64,000 bases of DNA from Planctomycetota bacterium. Lineage in GTDB: Bacteria; Planctomycetota; J058; J103. The position numbers and the translations under genes are program-made. Below the pieces are notes generated by a model. The model made no database searches and was not told where the DNA came from. It saw only the letters and a program-made list of their open reading frames with translations. Below, piece by piece: positions 1 through 9,291 of the stretch; positions within the stretch are counted from its first letter, which is position 1, and every line of letters starts with the position of its first letter. The stretch lies in NCBI GenBank assembly GCA_026004615.1, contig BPJM01000009.1, forward strand, positions 1-64,000, read 5' to 3'.

Positions 1-1564
1 GCTCCCGCCGCGCGGTCAACTCTGCCAGGACTTCGGGCGCGCGCGGGGGATACTCCCGTAGCAGGCGTTCGAGCTGGGCAAGCGCAGCGGAAAACCGCGC
101 CGCGCGCTCCTGGAGCGCCACCGCTTGCTCGAGCGCTGTTGCGCCGTAGCCGGCGATCGCTGGATCGCCGGCACCGAGCTGCTGCGCCAGCTCCGCCAGC
201 GCTTCGTACGTCTCGAGCGCGGCGTCCAGCTCGCCGGCCGCAGCCTGCGCCGCGGCCTGTCGCAGCATGGCGCTCAGGCGGACCAGTTCCGGGGCAGGCG
301 GCGCCAGGCCCGGCTCCGGCGCCGGCGCCTGCCCGCCAGGCGCCGGCGTCGCTGCGGACGCGGCGGGTTGCTGGCCCGCGGCGGCGCTGGCGGCGGCCGG
401 GCCGGGGCTGCCGGCAGTCGCACCGCCGGCGCCCTCCCGGGGCCGCCCCCACAGCCCCGCGCGTCCGAGCGCGAGCGCCGCGATGGCAAGCCCCGCCACT
501 GCCAGCCCGATCGCCGCGAGCCGCCGGCGACGCCGGCGTCCGGGCGCGAGCACCGCCCGGCGATTGCCGCGCGGCGAGCCGCCTTCGGGCAGCCGCGCAG
601 TGCGGATCGCCTCTGCCGTCGCTTCACCACCGCCGCCTGCCGCCCCGGCCCGCGCGACCGCTTCGCCGTCCTGGCGCGGCCGGCTCACGGCTCCGGCCAC
701 CGCGGGCGGTTCGCCCGCGAAGGGCTCGAGCGCATGCACCAGCTCCTGGCAGTCCTGCCAGCGCACCGCCGGGTCCTTGGCGAGCATGCGCAAGACCGCG
801 GCCTCGAGCTCTGCAGGGCAGTCCGGCACCAGCGTGCGGAGCGGCGGCGGCGGCTCGGTGAGGTGCTTGACGCAGACGGTGGCGCTCTCGCCCTCGAACG
901 GCGGGCGGCCGGTGAGCAGGTGGTGCAGGGTGGCCCCCAGCGCGTAGATATCCGTGCGGCCGTCCACGGGCTCGCCGCGCAGTTGTTCCGGCGCCATGTA
1001 GTGAGGCGTGCCGAGGATGTCCCCGGTACGGGTCAGCGGCTCGGTGTCGTCGCGGACCGCAGCCAGCCCGAAGTCGCCGACCTGGATCCGCCCGGTACGG
1101 GAGCAGAAGATATTGCTCGGCTTGACGTCACGGTGGACGATGCCGAGGGCATGCGCCGCGCCCAGCGCGCGCGCGACCTCGCACGTCACGCGCACCGCCT
1201 GGGGCAGGGGCAGCGGGCCGCGCTCGATGAGCTGGCGCGCGTTCGCTCCCTCCACCAGCTCCATCACCATGTAGATCAGGCCGGCGTGCCGGTCGACATC
1301 GAGCACCTGCACGACGTTGGGGTGGCGGATGCGGGCAGCCGCCCGCGCCTCGCGCAGAAAGCGCCGGATCAGCTCGTCGCGCTCCTGCTCGCTCGCGGCG
1401 AGCCCGAGCCGGATGACCTTGAGCGCCACCTCCACGTCCAGCGAGCGGTGGTGAGCACGGTAGACCACCCCCATGCCGCCGCTGCCGAGCGGTTCGATGA
1501 TGCGGCACTTGCCGACCCAGGAGCCGGGCCGCAGCATCCCCGACGCCGCCGCTTCACCGATCAC
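1..1564 (-). CDS. Ser/Thr protein kinase, membrane-anchored, partial at window edge
   Basis: Eukaryote-like (PknB/Hanks-type) kinase that would phosphorylate cytoplasmic proteins on Ser/Thr. The catalytic domain spans about residues 20-280: glycine loop GSGGMG at 28, VALK Lys49, HRDVKPSN with Asp146, DFG Asp164 and the APEQ motif near 191. A Pro/Ala-rich linker and a polybasic run lead into one membrane segment (about 350-367). The C-terminal part, presumably outside the membrane, is Ala/Pro-rich then helical and TPR-like, and runs off position 1. The GTG start is chosen because GGGGAGG lies about 8 bases upstream and the kinase fold begins soon after. It is divergent from citrate synthase with about 250 bp between. 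The substrate is unknown. Confidence 0.93.
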   Translation of the reverse strand, partial: MIGEAAASGMLRPGSWVGKCRIIEPLGSGGMGVVYRAHHRSLDVEVALKVIRLGLAASEQERDELIRRFLREARAAARIRHPNVVQVLDVDRHAGLIYMVMELVEGANARQLIERGPLPLPQAVRVTCEVARALGAAHALGIVHRDVKPSNIFCSRTGRIQVGDFGLAAVRDDTEPLTRTGDILGTPHYMAPEQLRGEPVDGRTDIYALGATLHHLLTGRPPFEGESATVCVKHLTEPPPPLRTLVPDCPAELEAAVLRMLAKDPAVRWQDCQELVHALEPFAGEPPAVAGAVSRPRQDGEAVARAGAAGGGGEATAEAIRTARLPEGGSPRGNRRAVLAPGRRRRRRLAAIGLAVAGLAIAALALGRAGLWGRPREGAGGATAGSPGPAAASAAAGQQPAASAATPAPGGQAPAPEPGLAPPAPELVRLSAMLRQAAAQAAAGELDAALETYEALAELAQQLGAGDPAIAGYGATALEQAVALQERAARFSAALAQLERLLREYPPRAPEVLAELTARRE

Positions 1565-1686
1565 GCTGCCGCCTCCCCGGCCGCATTGTACCCGGGCGCC
1601 GGGCGGCGGTGGGCAGGTTCCGATCCACCGGACCGCGGCCCTGGGAGCCGCCTGGCCCGAGCCAGCCGTGCCCTCGCTGGAGCTGC

Positions 1687-1715
1687 TTGGCGCGGGGCCC
1701 GCCTTCGGGTATGCT
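1687..1715 (+). promoter_or_regulatory. Putative sigma70 promoter of citrate synthase
   Basis: TTGGCG and TATGCT are separated by exactly 17 bases, about 105 bases before the citrate synthase start. The -10 element stands out in GC-rich surroundings. This is pattern-based only. Confidence 0.45.
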
Positions 1716-1818
1716 CACGGCCTCGCCGCACGGCATCCCTTGCGGGGTAGCCGCCGGAGCTGGTGCTCCGGCAGAAGGCGTGACACCGTCTTGGACCCTG
1801 GACGCGAGGAGAGCAGCG

Positions 1819-3127
<1,309 letters not shown>

Positions 3128-3239
3128 GCCGGCCGCGGCGCAGCTGCCTGCGGCGGGCAGAGCCTGCCGGGCGAGGGCTGCCGCTCGGAGGTAGAGCCGC
3201 CCTCCCCGCCTGGGCTGCCCGCCGGCCGGCTCCTCCCCG

Positions 3240-4517
3240 CTACGGCAGCTCGTGCCAGGTCCGGACCTCGGACACCTCCCAGTGGCGGTCGGCGACGAGC
3301 CCCTGGCCGTCGGTACGCCCGTCCTTGACCAGGTTGCCCTGCTCGTTCAGGACCATGCGGCCGCTGCCGCGCTCCCGCTCGGTCACACTCGGATCGTTGT
3401 AGGTGTAGTAGGGCCGGCCTTCCGCATCGACCCCGCGGCCGGTGATGACGACGAAGTGGTCGGTCACCGGGTTCGCGTTGTACGCATTGCCCGCTTCGCA
3501 GCTGACCCCGACGATCACCGGCAGGCCCGCCTCCAGACAGCGGTCGATGTAGTTGCGTGCCGCCTGCGCCGCGGCGCGATCGGTGACGACCCTGCCGGCA
3601 CGCGTCCTCTCCCGCCGGCCGACATCGATGCGGTCCCAGACATCCTCGAGCGCCGCGTCGATACCCTGATTCGCCAGGTATTCGCGGACCATCCGGGTGG
3701 CGGCGCGGTAGCACGCGGTATCGCCTGGCCGCTCGACGCGGCCGGTCGTGTCGAACTGGCTGATCCACGGCACATCCAGCGCCACCGGCTCGCCGCTGCC
3801 GCCGCGATCCCGCACCTGCACAGCGGCCAGCCGCTCCCAGGTCGCCCGGTCGACGATACCGGTCGGGGTCAGTCCCACGCAGCGCTGGAACTGCATTACC
3901 GCCATCCGGGTCTCTGCGCCGAAGTGGCCGTCGGTGGCGATCGCGGCCCGGTTGCGCGAGAGCCGCCAGCTGTTCAGAGCGCTCTGCAGCACCGCGACCT
4001 GCTCGGGATCGCCTTGGCCGAAGCGCAGTTCGGGCATCGCAGCGGGATCGAAGCCAGGCTCGATCCGCGCGGACCAGGGATCGAGCACGGGCTGCCGCGC
4101 ATCGAGCATGCGCCGCAGCGCCTGCCAGTCTCTGGTCTCCACGGTGCCGTCCGCGGGCAGGCCGAGAGCGCGCTGCACCTCGCGCAGCGCCGCCGCGGTC
4201 CGCCGGCCGAACGCACCGTCGACCCGCAGCGGTCGCATGCCCATCCGCTCGCGCCAGACGTTGAGCGCGAGCTGCAGCACGCGCGTCTGCTCGGCCGGCG
4301 CACTGCCCGCGCGCAGCTCCGGCATGCCGAGCGGGTCGAAAGCGAGGGGATCGGTTAGCGCCGGCGCCAGGACCGCCGGTCCCGGGATGCTGCTCCCGCG
4401 CACCGCCGGCGCCTCGCCAGGCGCTTCGCCCCCGAGCCCGGCCGGCGTGGGCTCGACGTCCCCGACGTCCCAAGCATCCACGCGCTCCCGCCAGCTGCTG
4501 CCACCGATCGCGCTCAT
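3240..4517 (-). CDS. Double peptidoglycan-binding protein with C39-like papain-fold domain
   Basis: Probable cell-wall-targeted cysteine peptidase or amidase-like protein of 425 aa. It has two PG_binding_1-type modules (about 72-140 and 168-235), each introduced by the same short motif (FDPLGMPELRAG at 60, FDPAAMPELRFG at 156). A C39_2/papain-like domain follows (about 245-425) with Cys269 in GDTACYRAA, His354 in TDHFVVITG and Asn374/Asp375 in YNDPS as the likely catalytic set. No signal peptide or membrane segment is seen, so export would need a dedicated route. GGGAGGGGAGCC precedes the ATG. A short upstream frame ending HEEDIIALVVMAFVGGEP stops in an ATGA overlap with this start, but it has no clear start codon. 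Substrate is inferred, not shown. Confidence 0.82.
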   Translation of the reverse strand: MSAIGGSSWRERVDAWDVGDVEPTPAGLGGEAPGEAPAVRGSSIPGPAVLAPALTDPLAFDPLGMPELRAGSAPAEQTRVLQLALNVWRERMGMRPLRVDGAFGRRTAAALREVQRALGLPADGTVETRDWQALRRMLDARQPVLDPWSARIEPGFDPAAMPELRFGQGDPEQVAVLQSALNSWRLSRNRAAIATDGHFGAETRMAVMQFQRCVGLTPTGIVDRATWERLAAVQVRDRGGSGEPVALDVPWISQFDTTGRVERPGDTACYRAATRMVREYLANQGIDAALEDVWDRIDVGRRERTRAGRVVTDRAAAQAARNYIDRCLEAGLPVIVGVSCEAGNAYNANPVTDHFVVITGRGVDAEGRPYYTYNDPSVTERERGSGRMVLNEQGNLVKDGRTDGQGLVADRHWEVSEVRTWHELP

Positions 4518-4680
4518 GGCTCCCCTCCCACAAAAGCCATGACCACCAGGGCGATGATGTCCTCCTCGTGCCGGTTCTGGCCGGCCGCGTGCGGGATGGC
4601 GCCGCGGTGGCGATGCGGGCGGCGGGCGAACAGCTGCCCTGCCCCTGGCGGTGAGCCGCCATGCGCCCGCCCGCGCCGGC

Positions 4681-5715
4681 TCAGCCCTGCGCCGTCAGCG
4701 TATGGTACAGAAACGGCAGGGAGCGATCCAGCCGGTAGTCGATCCCGCTGTGATCGTCGTCGAACTCCTCGTAGTGGTGCGGGATGCCCAGTGCGCCGAG
4801 CCGGCGCACGAGCAGGCGCATCCCGTAGTGGATCGCGTACTGGTCGCGGCTGCCGCAGTCCAGCCACAGCCCGCGCAGCCGGCGCAGGGCCTGCTGGCAC
4901 GGGGACTGCTCCAGCAGCCGCAGCGGATCGTGCGCGAGCCAGCGCTCCCAGCGCGCGGGGATCAGCGCGCAGGTGTGCGGATCGACCGGCAGCCGGATGC
5001 CGAAGGGCGCCGCGGGGTCGGGATCGAAGCTCGCCGCCAGCCCCAGCACCAACAGCGCCTGCCAGTGCTCGCCCCGCAGCTTGGGTGCCCGCGCCACCGC
5101 CTCGAGGAAGGCGGGGATCGAGCCGCCGTGGCGGGCGATCGTATCGAGCGCCCTGGGCAGCTCCGGGCGGTAGACGAGATCGAACGCCACGTCGCCCGAG
5201 TGGCACGCCACCGCGCCCCACGCTTGCGGGTAGCACATGCCGTGCACCAGCGCGCCGTAGCCGCCGCTCGACCTGCCGAGCACCGCCCGGCCCTCGCGCC
5301 CGGCGATCGTCCGGAAGCCGGCGTCGATGCGCGGCAGCAGCTCCTCGGTCAGAAAACGCGCCCAGCGGCCCACGGCCGCCGAATCTACGTACTGGTTGCC
5401 CCCGAGCGAGGTGAAGCAGTCGGGCAGTACCGCGATGACCGGCCCCATGGCACCCGCGGCCACCAGCCGGTCGAGCCGCTGGGGCAGGCTCTCGCCGAAG
5501 CCCTTCCAGCCGAGCTGCGCGAGCCCCCCGGAGGTGTAGGCCGCCAGATACACGAACACCGGATAGCGCGCCTCGCTCCGGTCGTATCCCTCGGGCAGGT
5601 AGACCGCGACCGTACGCGCGGGCGGATCGCCGAGCAGATTGTTGCGCAGCGCCTCCGATTCGATCACCAGCTCGAGCACCCGCCCCCGCGGCCGCGCGAA
5701 GTTGTGCACCGGCAC
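4681..5715 (-). CDS. Putative esterase (esterase D/IroE-like alpha/beta hydrolase)
   Basis: Serine hydrolase of 344 aa of the putative-esterase family, which cleaves carboxylic or siderophore-type esters; the substrate here is unknown. The nucleophile elbow is G-R-S-S-G-G (Ser149), preceded by the VYLPEGYD and VIAVLPDCF strands typical of the family. The catalytic His is probably in FDDDHSGIDYR near the C-terminus. The GTG start at 5715 is preferred over upstream starts because GGAGGG lies about 10 bases before it and homology-like sequence begins directly (VPVHNFARPRG). No signal peptide, so it is probably cytoplasmic. It is upstream of and co-oriented with the C39-like gene, about 160 bases away. 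Confidence 0.82.
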   Translation of the reverse strand: MPVHNFARPRGRVLELVIESEALRNNLLGDPPARTVAVYLPEGYDRSEARYPVFVYLAAYTSGGLAQLGWKGFGESLPQRLDRLVAAGAMGPVIAVLPDCFTSLGGNQYVDSAAVGRWARFLTEELLPRIDAGFRTIAGREGRAVLGRSSGGYGALVHGMCYPQAWGAVACHSGDVAFDLVYRPELPRALDTIARHGGSIPAFLEAVARAPKLRGEHWQALLVLGLAASFDPDPAAPFGIRLPVDPHTCALIPARWERWLAHDPLRLLEQSPCQQALRRLRGLWLDCGSRDQYAIHYGMRLLVRRLGALGIPHHYEEFDDDHSGIDYRLDRSLPFLYHTLTAQG

Positions 5716-6026
5716 GGCTGCTCGCCCTCCCCTGTCGCTCCGTCTGCCCGGTCCATGCCGCCCGCGCCCCCGCCGGACGGCCCGCCCACCGCCGGGTCGA
5801 AGCCGAGCGGGGCCGGGACGGGCCGGGCCGGCGGAATGGCGTCCCCGAGCCATGCGCCGACGCCGCGCCCGGGCTGCGCTCCCGCCCCGCCGGCGCAGCT
5901 CGCGCGCCGGTGCCCGCAACGCGCCCCGAGCCCTTGTCCGAGCCCGGTGCGCGCCCTACCATCGACCGGCTGGTGGCAGAATCCTGTCCTTTTTGTAGCA
6001 ACCGGAGGCAAGGAGGATACGGTGCC
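5716..6026. other. Intergenic region between divergent esterase and Cys-rich protein genes
   Basis: About 310 bases of Pro/Arg-codon-like GC-rich DNA. Long open frames cross it but have no recognisable content. The only AT-richer patch (TCCTTTTTGTAGC near 5987) lies just before the ribosome binding site of the next gene. No RNA gene or convincing promoter is seen. Confidence 0.5.
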
Positions 6027-6806
6027 ATGGCCAGTCGAACAAGCACGACCGGACGTACTTTCCCCTGCATGTTCGCAGCCGCGGCCAGCGCGCTCTTGCT
6101 CGTGACCAGCCAGCCCGCCCGCGCCCACGGTCCCCAGCCCCCGGAGGACCCGCCCGCTGCCCCGCGGTGCGAGGGGCGGTGCGAGGCGCTGAGCGGGCTG
6201 TTCGCCCTGGTGCCCATCTGCCCGCACCGGCCGGGCGAGCTGCTGCTGGTGCCGCTGGTGCCCGAGTTCGAACTCGCGATCGAAGACGACTGCGGAGCCT
6301 GCGCCGCCGCCTTCAGCGCGGACGCCTGCGGGCGCGAGCTCACGCTGCCGGAAGGCAAGCTCCAGGGTCCGGCAGGGGCCCCGGCGGTGCTGCTGTTCGC
6401 CAACCAGCCCCGCGCGCGCTGGTTCGGCGAGTGCTGCCTGCTCGGCCGGCTCGCCGCCGCGTTCGGGCTGTTCGAGGTGCGCTGTACCGACGAGCCGCCC
6501 CCCCAGGAGGAGTCCGCGGCCGAGGGCGAACAGGGTCTCGGGGAACCCGGCGCGCTGCTCGCCCTGCTCGGCGAGGCTGCGCGCGCGCGGCACCGCCACC
6601 GCCGCGCCGATTGCGCCTTCTCCGGGGTCCACCTGGTGGAGCCCCCGGCCACCCCGGAGGCGCTCGACAGCGGCGCGCCGCCCACGTTCACCGTCTGCCC
6701 CCGTGAGCTGCCGCCGCACGTGGTCGGCATCTACGTGCCGCCGCACCCCTGCGCCGATCGCCTGTGCCCGGGCGCGCCCAAAACCGGCTGGGGCTGGCGC
6801 CGGTGA
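6027..6806 (+). CDS. Secreted cysteine-rich protein of unknown function
   Basis: 259 aa. The ATG follows AAGGAGGATA by a good spacing. A Sec signal peptide is evident: basic start, hydrophobic run AAAASALLLVTS, then QPARAHG as the likely cleavage region. The mature part holds many cysteines in short motifs (CEGRCE, CP, DDCGAC, DACG, GECCLLG, VRCT, ADCAF, VCPRE, HPCADRLCPG), which suggests several disulfides in the periplasm or outside the cell. There is no lipobox. The family is not recognised. It is a single-gene unit, followed about 190 bases later by a cobalamin-binding-type gene in the same direction; metal or cofactor binding is possible but unproven. Confidence 0.78.
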   Translation: MASRTSTTGRTFPCMFAAAASALLLVTSQPARAHGPQPPEDPPAAPRCEGRCEALSGLFALVPICPHRPGELLLVPLVPEFELAIEDDCGACAAAFSADACGRELTLPEGKLQGPAGAPAVLLFANQPRARWFGECCLLGRLAAAFGLFEVRCTDEPPPQEESAAEGEQGLGEPGALLALLGEAARARHRHRRADCAFSGVHLVEPPATPEALDSGAPPTFTVCPRELPPHVVGIYVPPHPCADRLCPGAPKTGWGWRR

Positions 6807-6993
6807 GCGCGCGCAGCGCGCCGCTCCTCCCGCCGGCGGGCGTGGCATGGCCCCCGCCCGCCCCCGCCCGCCGGCCCGCCCCCACCACCCGCGCTCATGG
6901 CCGTGCCGCCCGCCGAGCCGGCGCCGCGGCTAGCTTCCGGCTCCGCCCCTCTGTCATAACAGCGGGGCAGGGGGCCCCGATCCGGAGAGCGCG

Positions 6994-7917
6994 ATGCGCA
7001 TCGTGTCGCTCTTGCCCAGCGCCACCGAGATCGCCTGCGCGCTGGGGCTCGAACAGGCGCTGATCGGCCGCAGCCACGAGTGCGACCACCCGCCGGCGGT
7101 GCGGGCGCTGCCCGCGGTGGTGCGGCCGCTCTTGGAGCTGGCCGGCGAGGACCCGCTCGAGATCGACCGCGAGGTCAGCCGCGGGCTCGGCGCGCAGGGA
7201 ACGCTCTACGCGGTGGATGCCGAGCAGCTGCGCGCGCTCGCGCCGGACCTGGTGATCACCCAGGACCTGTGCTCGGTGTGCGCGCCAGCCGGTGAGGAGC
7301 TGCAGGCGCTCGTCCGGACGCTGCCCACTCCGCCCCGCGTGCTCCGTCTCGACCCGCGCACGCTGGAGGAGGTGCTCGCGACCGTGTTCCAGCTCGGCGA
7401 GGCCGCCGGGGTGCCGGAGCGGGCGCAGGCGCTGGTGGCCTCGCTGCGCGCGCGCATCCAGGCGGTCAGGCAGCGGGTGGCGGGCGCCCCGCGGCCCGGG
7501 GTGGTGCTGCTGGAGTGGCTCGATCCGATCTTCGATGCGGGCCACTGGTGCCCCGAGATGGTGGCGTGCGCCGGCGGGCGGGAACTGCTCGGCACCGCGG
7601 GCGCCCCCAGCCGCCGCCGGAGCTGGGACGAGGTGCGCGCCGCCGCGCCCGAGGTGCTGTGTCTGGTGCCCTGCGGCTACCACCTGGAGCCGGTGCTGGC
7701 GCAGGCCCCGCGGCTGTGCGAGCGGCCGGGCTACAGGGACCTGCCTGCGGTCCGGGCCGGGCGGGTCTACGCGTGCGACGCCGACAGCTACTTCGCGCGG
7801 CCGGGCCCCCGGCTGGTGGACGGCATCGAGCTGCTGGCCCACCTGCTGCACCCCGAGCGCTGCCCCTGGCACGGCCCCGCGGACGCCTTCGCGCCGGTGC
7901 CGCTCGCCACGGGCTGA
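6994..7917 (+). CDS. Cobalamin-binding protein-like periplasmic-binding-fold protein (BtuF family)
   Basis: 307 aa of the TroA-like/BtuF superfamily, which in its exported form delivers vitamin B12 or iron chelates to ABC importers. It opens directly with the conserved strand MRIVSLLPSATEIACALG, followed by LIGRSHECDHP and later the DLVITQDLCSVCAP segment found in the stand-alone cobalamin-binding group. There is no signal peptide, as in many annotated members of that group, so a cytosolic or chaperone-like role is possible. No btuC/btuD genes are adjacent and I see no cobalamin riboswitch upstream. GGAGAG precedes the ATG. It converges on the thiolase gene with about 15 bases between. Confidence 0.82.
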   Translation: MRIVSLLPSATEIACALGLEQALIGRSHECDHPPAVRALPAVVRPLLELAGEDPLEIDREVSRGLGAQGTLYAVDAEQLRALAPDLVITQDLCSVCAPAGEELQALVRTLPTPPRVLRLDPRTLEEVLATVFQLGEAAGVPERAQALVASLRARIQAVRQRVAGAPRPGVVLLEWLDPIFDAGHWCPEMVACAGGRELLGTAGAPSRRRSWDEVRAAAPEVLCLVPCGYHLEPVLAQAPRLCERPGYRDLPAVRAGRVYACDADSYFARPGPRLVDGIELLAHLLHPERCPWHGPADAFAPVPLATG

Positions 7918-7932
7918 GGGCTGGCTCGGCTC

Positions 7933-9243
7933 TCAGTCCATCCGCTCCAGCAGCGCCGCGCCGCCCATGCCGCCGCCGGCGCACAGCGCCACCACCGCCC
8001 GGCGGGCGGCGCGCCGGCGCAGCTCGATCGCGGCGGTGAGCACCAGCCGCACCCCGGTGGCGGCGAACGGATGCCCCAGCGCGATCGAGCCGCCGTGCAC
8101 GTTCAGCCGCTCGTCGGGGATCGGGCCCACCGCGCGCTCGCGCCCGAGCCGCTCCCGCGCGAAGCGCTCCTCACCGAGCGCCTGGAGCACCCGCAGCACC
8201 TGGGCGGCGAACGCCTCGTGCAGCTCGAACAGATCGACCTCCGCCAGCCCGAGCCCGAACGCATCGAGCAGCCGCGGGATGCTGAGTGCCGGGCCGAGCA
8301 ACAGCTCGTCGAACGGATCGAGCGCATCGTAGCGCCAGCCGCGCAGCACCACGTCGGCGCGGAGCCCCAGCGCCCGCGCCCGCTCGGCGCTCGCCAGCAC
8401 CACCGCCGCCGCCCCGTCGCTGAGCGGGCTCGCGTTGGCGGCGGTCACGGTGCCGCCCGGCCGGAAGACCGGCGGCAGGGAGGCGATCTTCTCCGGCTCC
8501 AGCCGCGCCCGCACCTGGGTGTCGCGCTCGAGCACCGTGCCGTCCTCGAGCCGCACCGGTACCACCTCTTCGGCCATCCGCCCCGCCACCCAGGCGGCGT
8601 GCGCGCGCTGGTGCGAGCGCATGGCGAAGCGGTCCTGCTCGGCGCGGCCGATGCCCGCCCGCCGCGCCATGTCGTCGGCGTGCTGGCCCATGCTGAGGCC
8701 GGTGGTGCGCTCGGCGATGCGCGGCCGCTCGGGCAGCAGCGCCGCCGGCGAGCCGAGCGTGCGCAGCGCCTGCCGGAGCCCGCGCCAGCTCCAGCGCTCG
8801 CGCCCCATGGCGAGCTGGCCCACCGCCCGCACCAGCCGGCGCGGGAGCGGCACCTCGGCCTGGCTGACCGAGTCCGAGCCGCCGGCGATCACCAGCTCGC
8901 GCTCGCCCCGCTCGATCGCCGCCGCCGCGCTGCTGATCGCCTGCAGCCCGCTCAGGCAGGCCCGGCTCACCGTCACCCCCGGCACCGAGCGCGGCAGGTT
9001 CGCCTCCAGCACCACCTCGCGGCCGGTGTTCGGAGCGTCGCTGCGGAAGATGGTCGAACCCCAAAAGACCTCCTCGATCCAGCGCGGATCGAGCTGCAAC
9101 CGCTCGAGGAGCCCGCGCACCACGCTCGCGCCGAGCCGGATCGTATCGAGCTCCGCCAGCTCGCCGAATGCCCGCGCGAACGGGGTGCGCACCCCGCCGA
9201 CCACGACCACCCGGCGCCCCTTGTCGCTTCCTGCGGCCGTCAC
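7933..9243 (-). CDS. fadI: Acetyl-CoA C-acyltransferase (FadI-like thiolase)
   Basis: Thiolase releasing acetyl-CoA in the last step of fatty-acid beta-oxidation. At 436 aa it matches FadI-type long thiolases. Visible active-site elements are Cys96 in VSRACLSGLQA, the HEAFAAQ motif, the GGSIALGHPFAATG loop with its His, and the C-terminal CAGGGMGG loop. The N-terminus RVVVVGGVRTPFARAFGEL is typical. It is the last gene of a four-gene minus-strand set (maoC, fabG, fadE, thiolase) and lies 48 bases after the acyl-CoA dehydrogenase gene. No FadJ-like hydratase/dehydrogenase partner is nearby; here MaoC and FabG would supply those two steps. Confidence 0.92.
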   Translation of the reverse strand: MTAAGSDKGRRVVVVGGVRTPFARAFGELAELDTIRLGASVVRGLLERLQLDPRWIEEVFWGSTIFRSDAPNTGREVVLEANLPRSVPGVTVSRACLSGLQAISSAAAAIERGERELVIAGGSDSVSQAEVPLPRRLVRAVGQLAMGRERWSWRGLRQALRTLGSPAALLPERPRIAERTTGLSMGQHADDMARRAGIGRAEQDRFAMRSHQRAHAAWVAGRMAEEVVPVRLEDGTVLERDTQVRARLEPEKIASLPPVFRPGGTVTAANASPLSDGAAAVVLASAERARALGLRADVVLRGWRYDALDPFDELLLGPALSIPRLLDAFGLGLAEVDLFELHEAFAAQVLRVLQALGEERFARERLGRERAVGPIPDERLNVHGGSIALGHPFAATGVRLVLTAAIELRRRAARRAVVALCAGGGMGGAALLERMD

Positions 9244-9291
9244 CGCGACCTCCCCGGCTGGCTCGGCAGCGGTCCGCGGCGCCGAGGGCGA

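Noticed and set aside
125..1750. 541-codon plus-strand frame opposite the kinase
   Set aside because: It is an Arg/Ala/Pro-rich antisense shadow of a clear kinase gene.
4514..4640. Small gene ending HEEDIIALVVMAFVGGEP before the C39-like gene
   Set aside because: It ends in a tempting ATGA overlap but has no ATG/GTG start with a ribosome binding site in frame.
6800..6993. Cobalamin riboswitch before the BtuF-like gene
   Set aside because: No B12-box-like sequence or multi-stem leader can be made out in the 187 bases.
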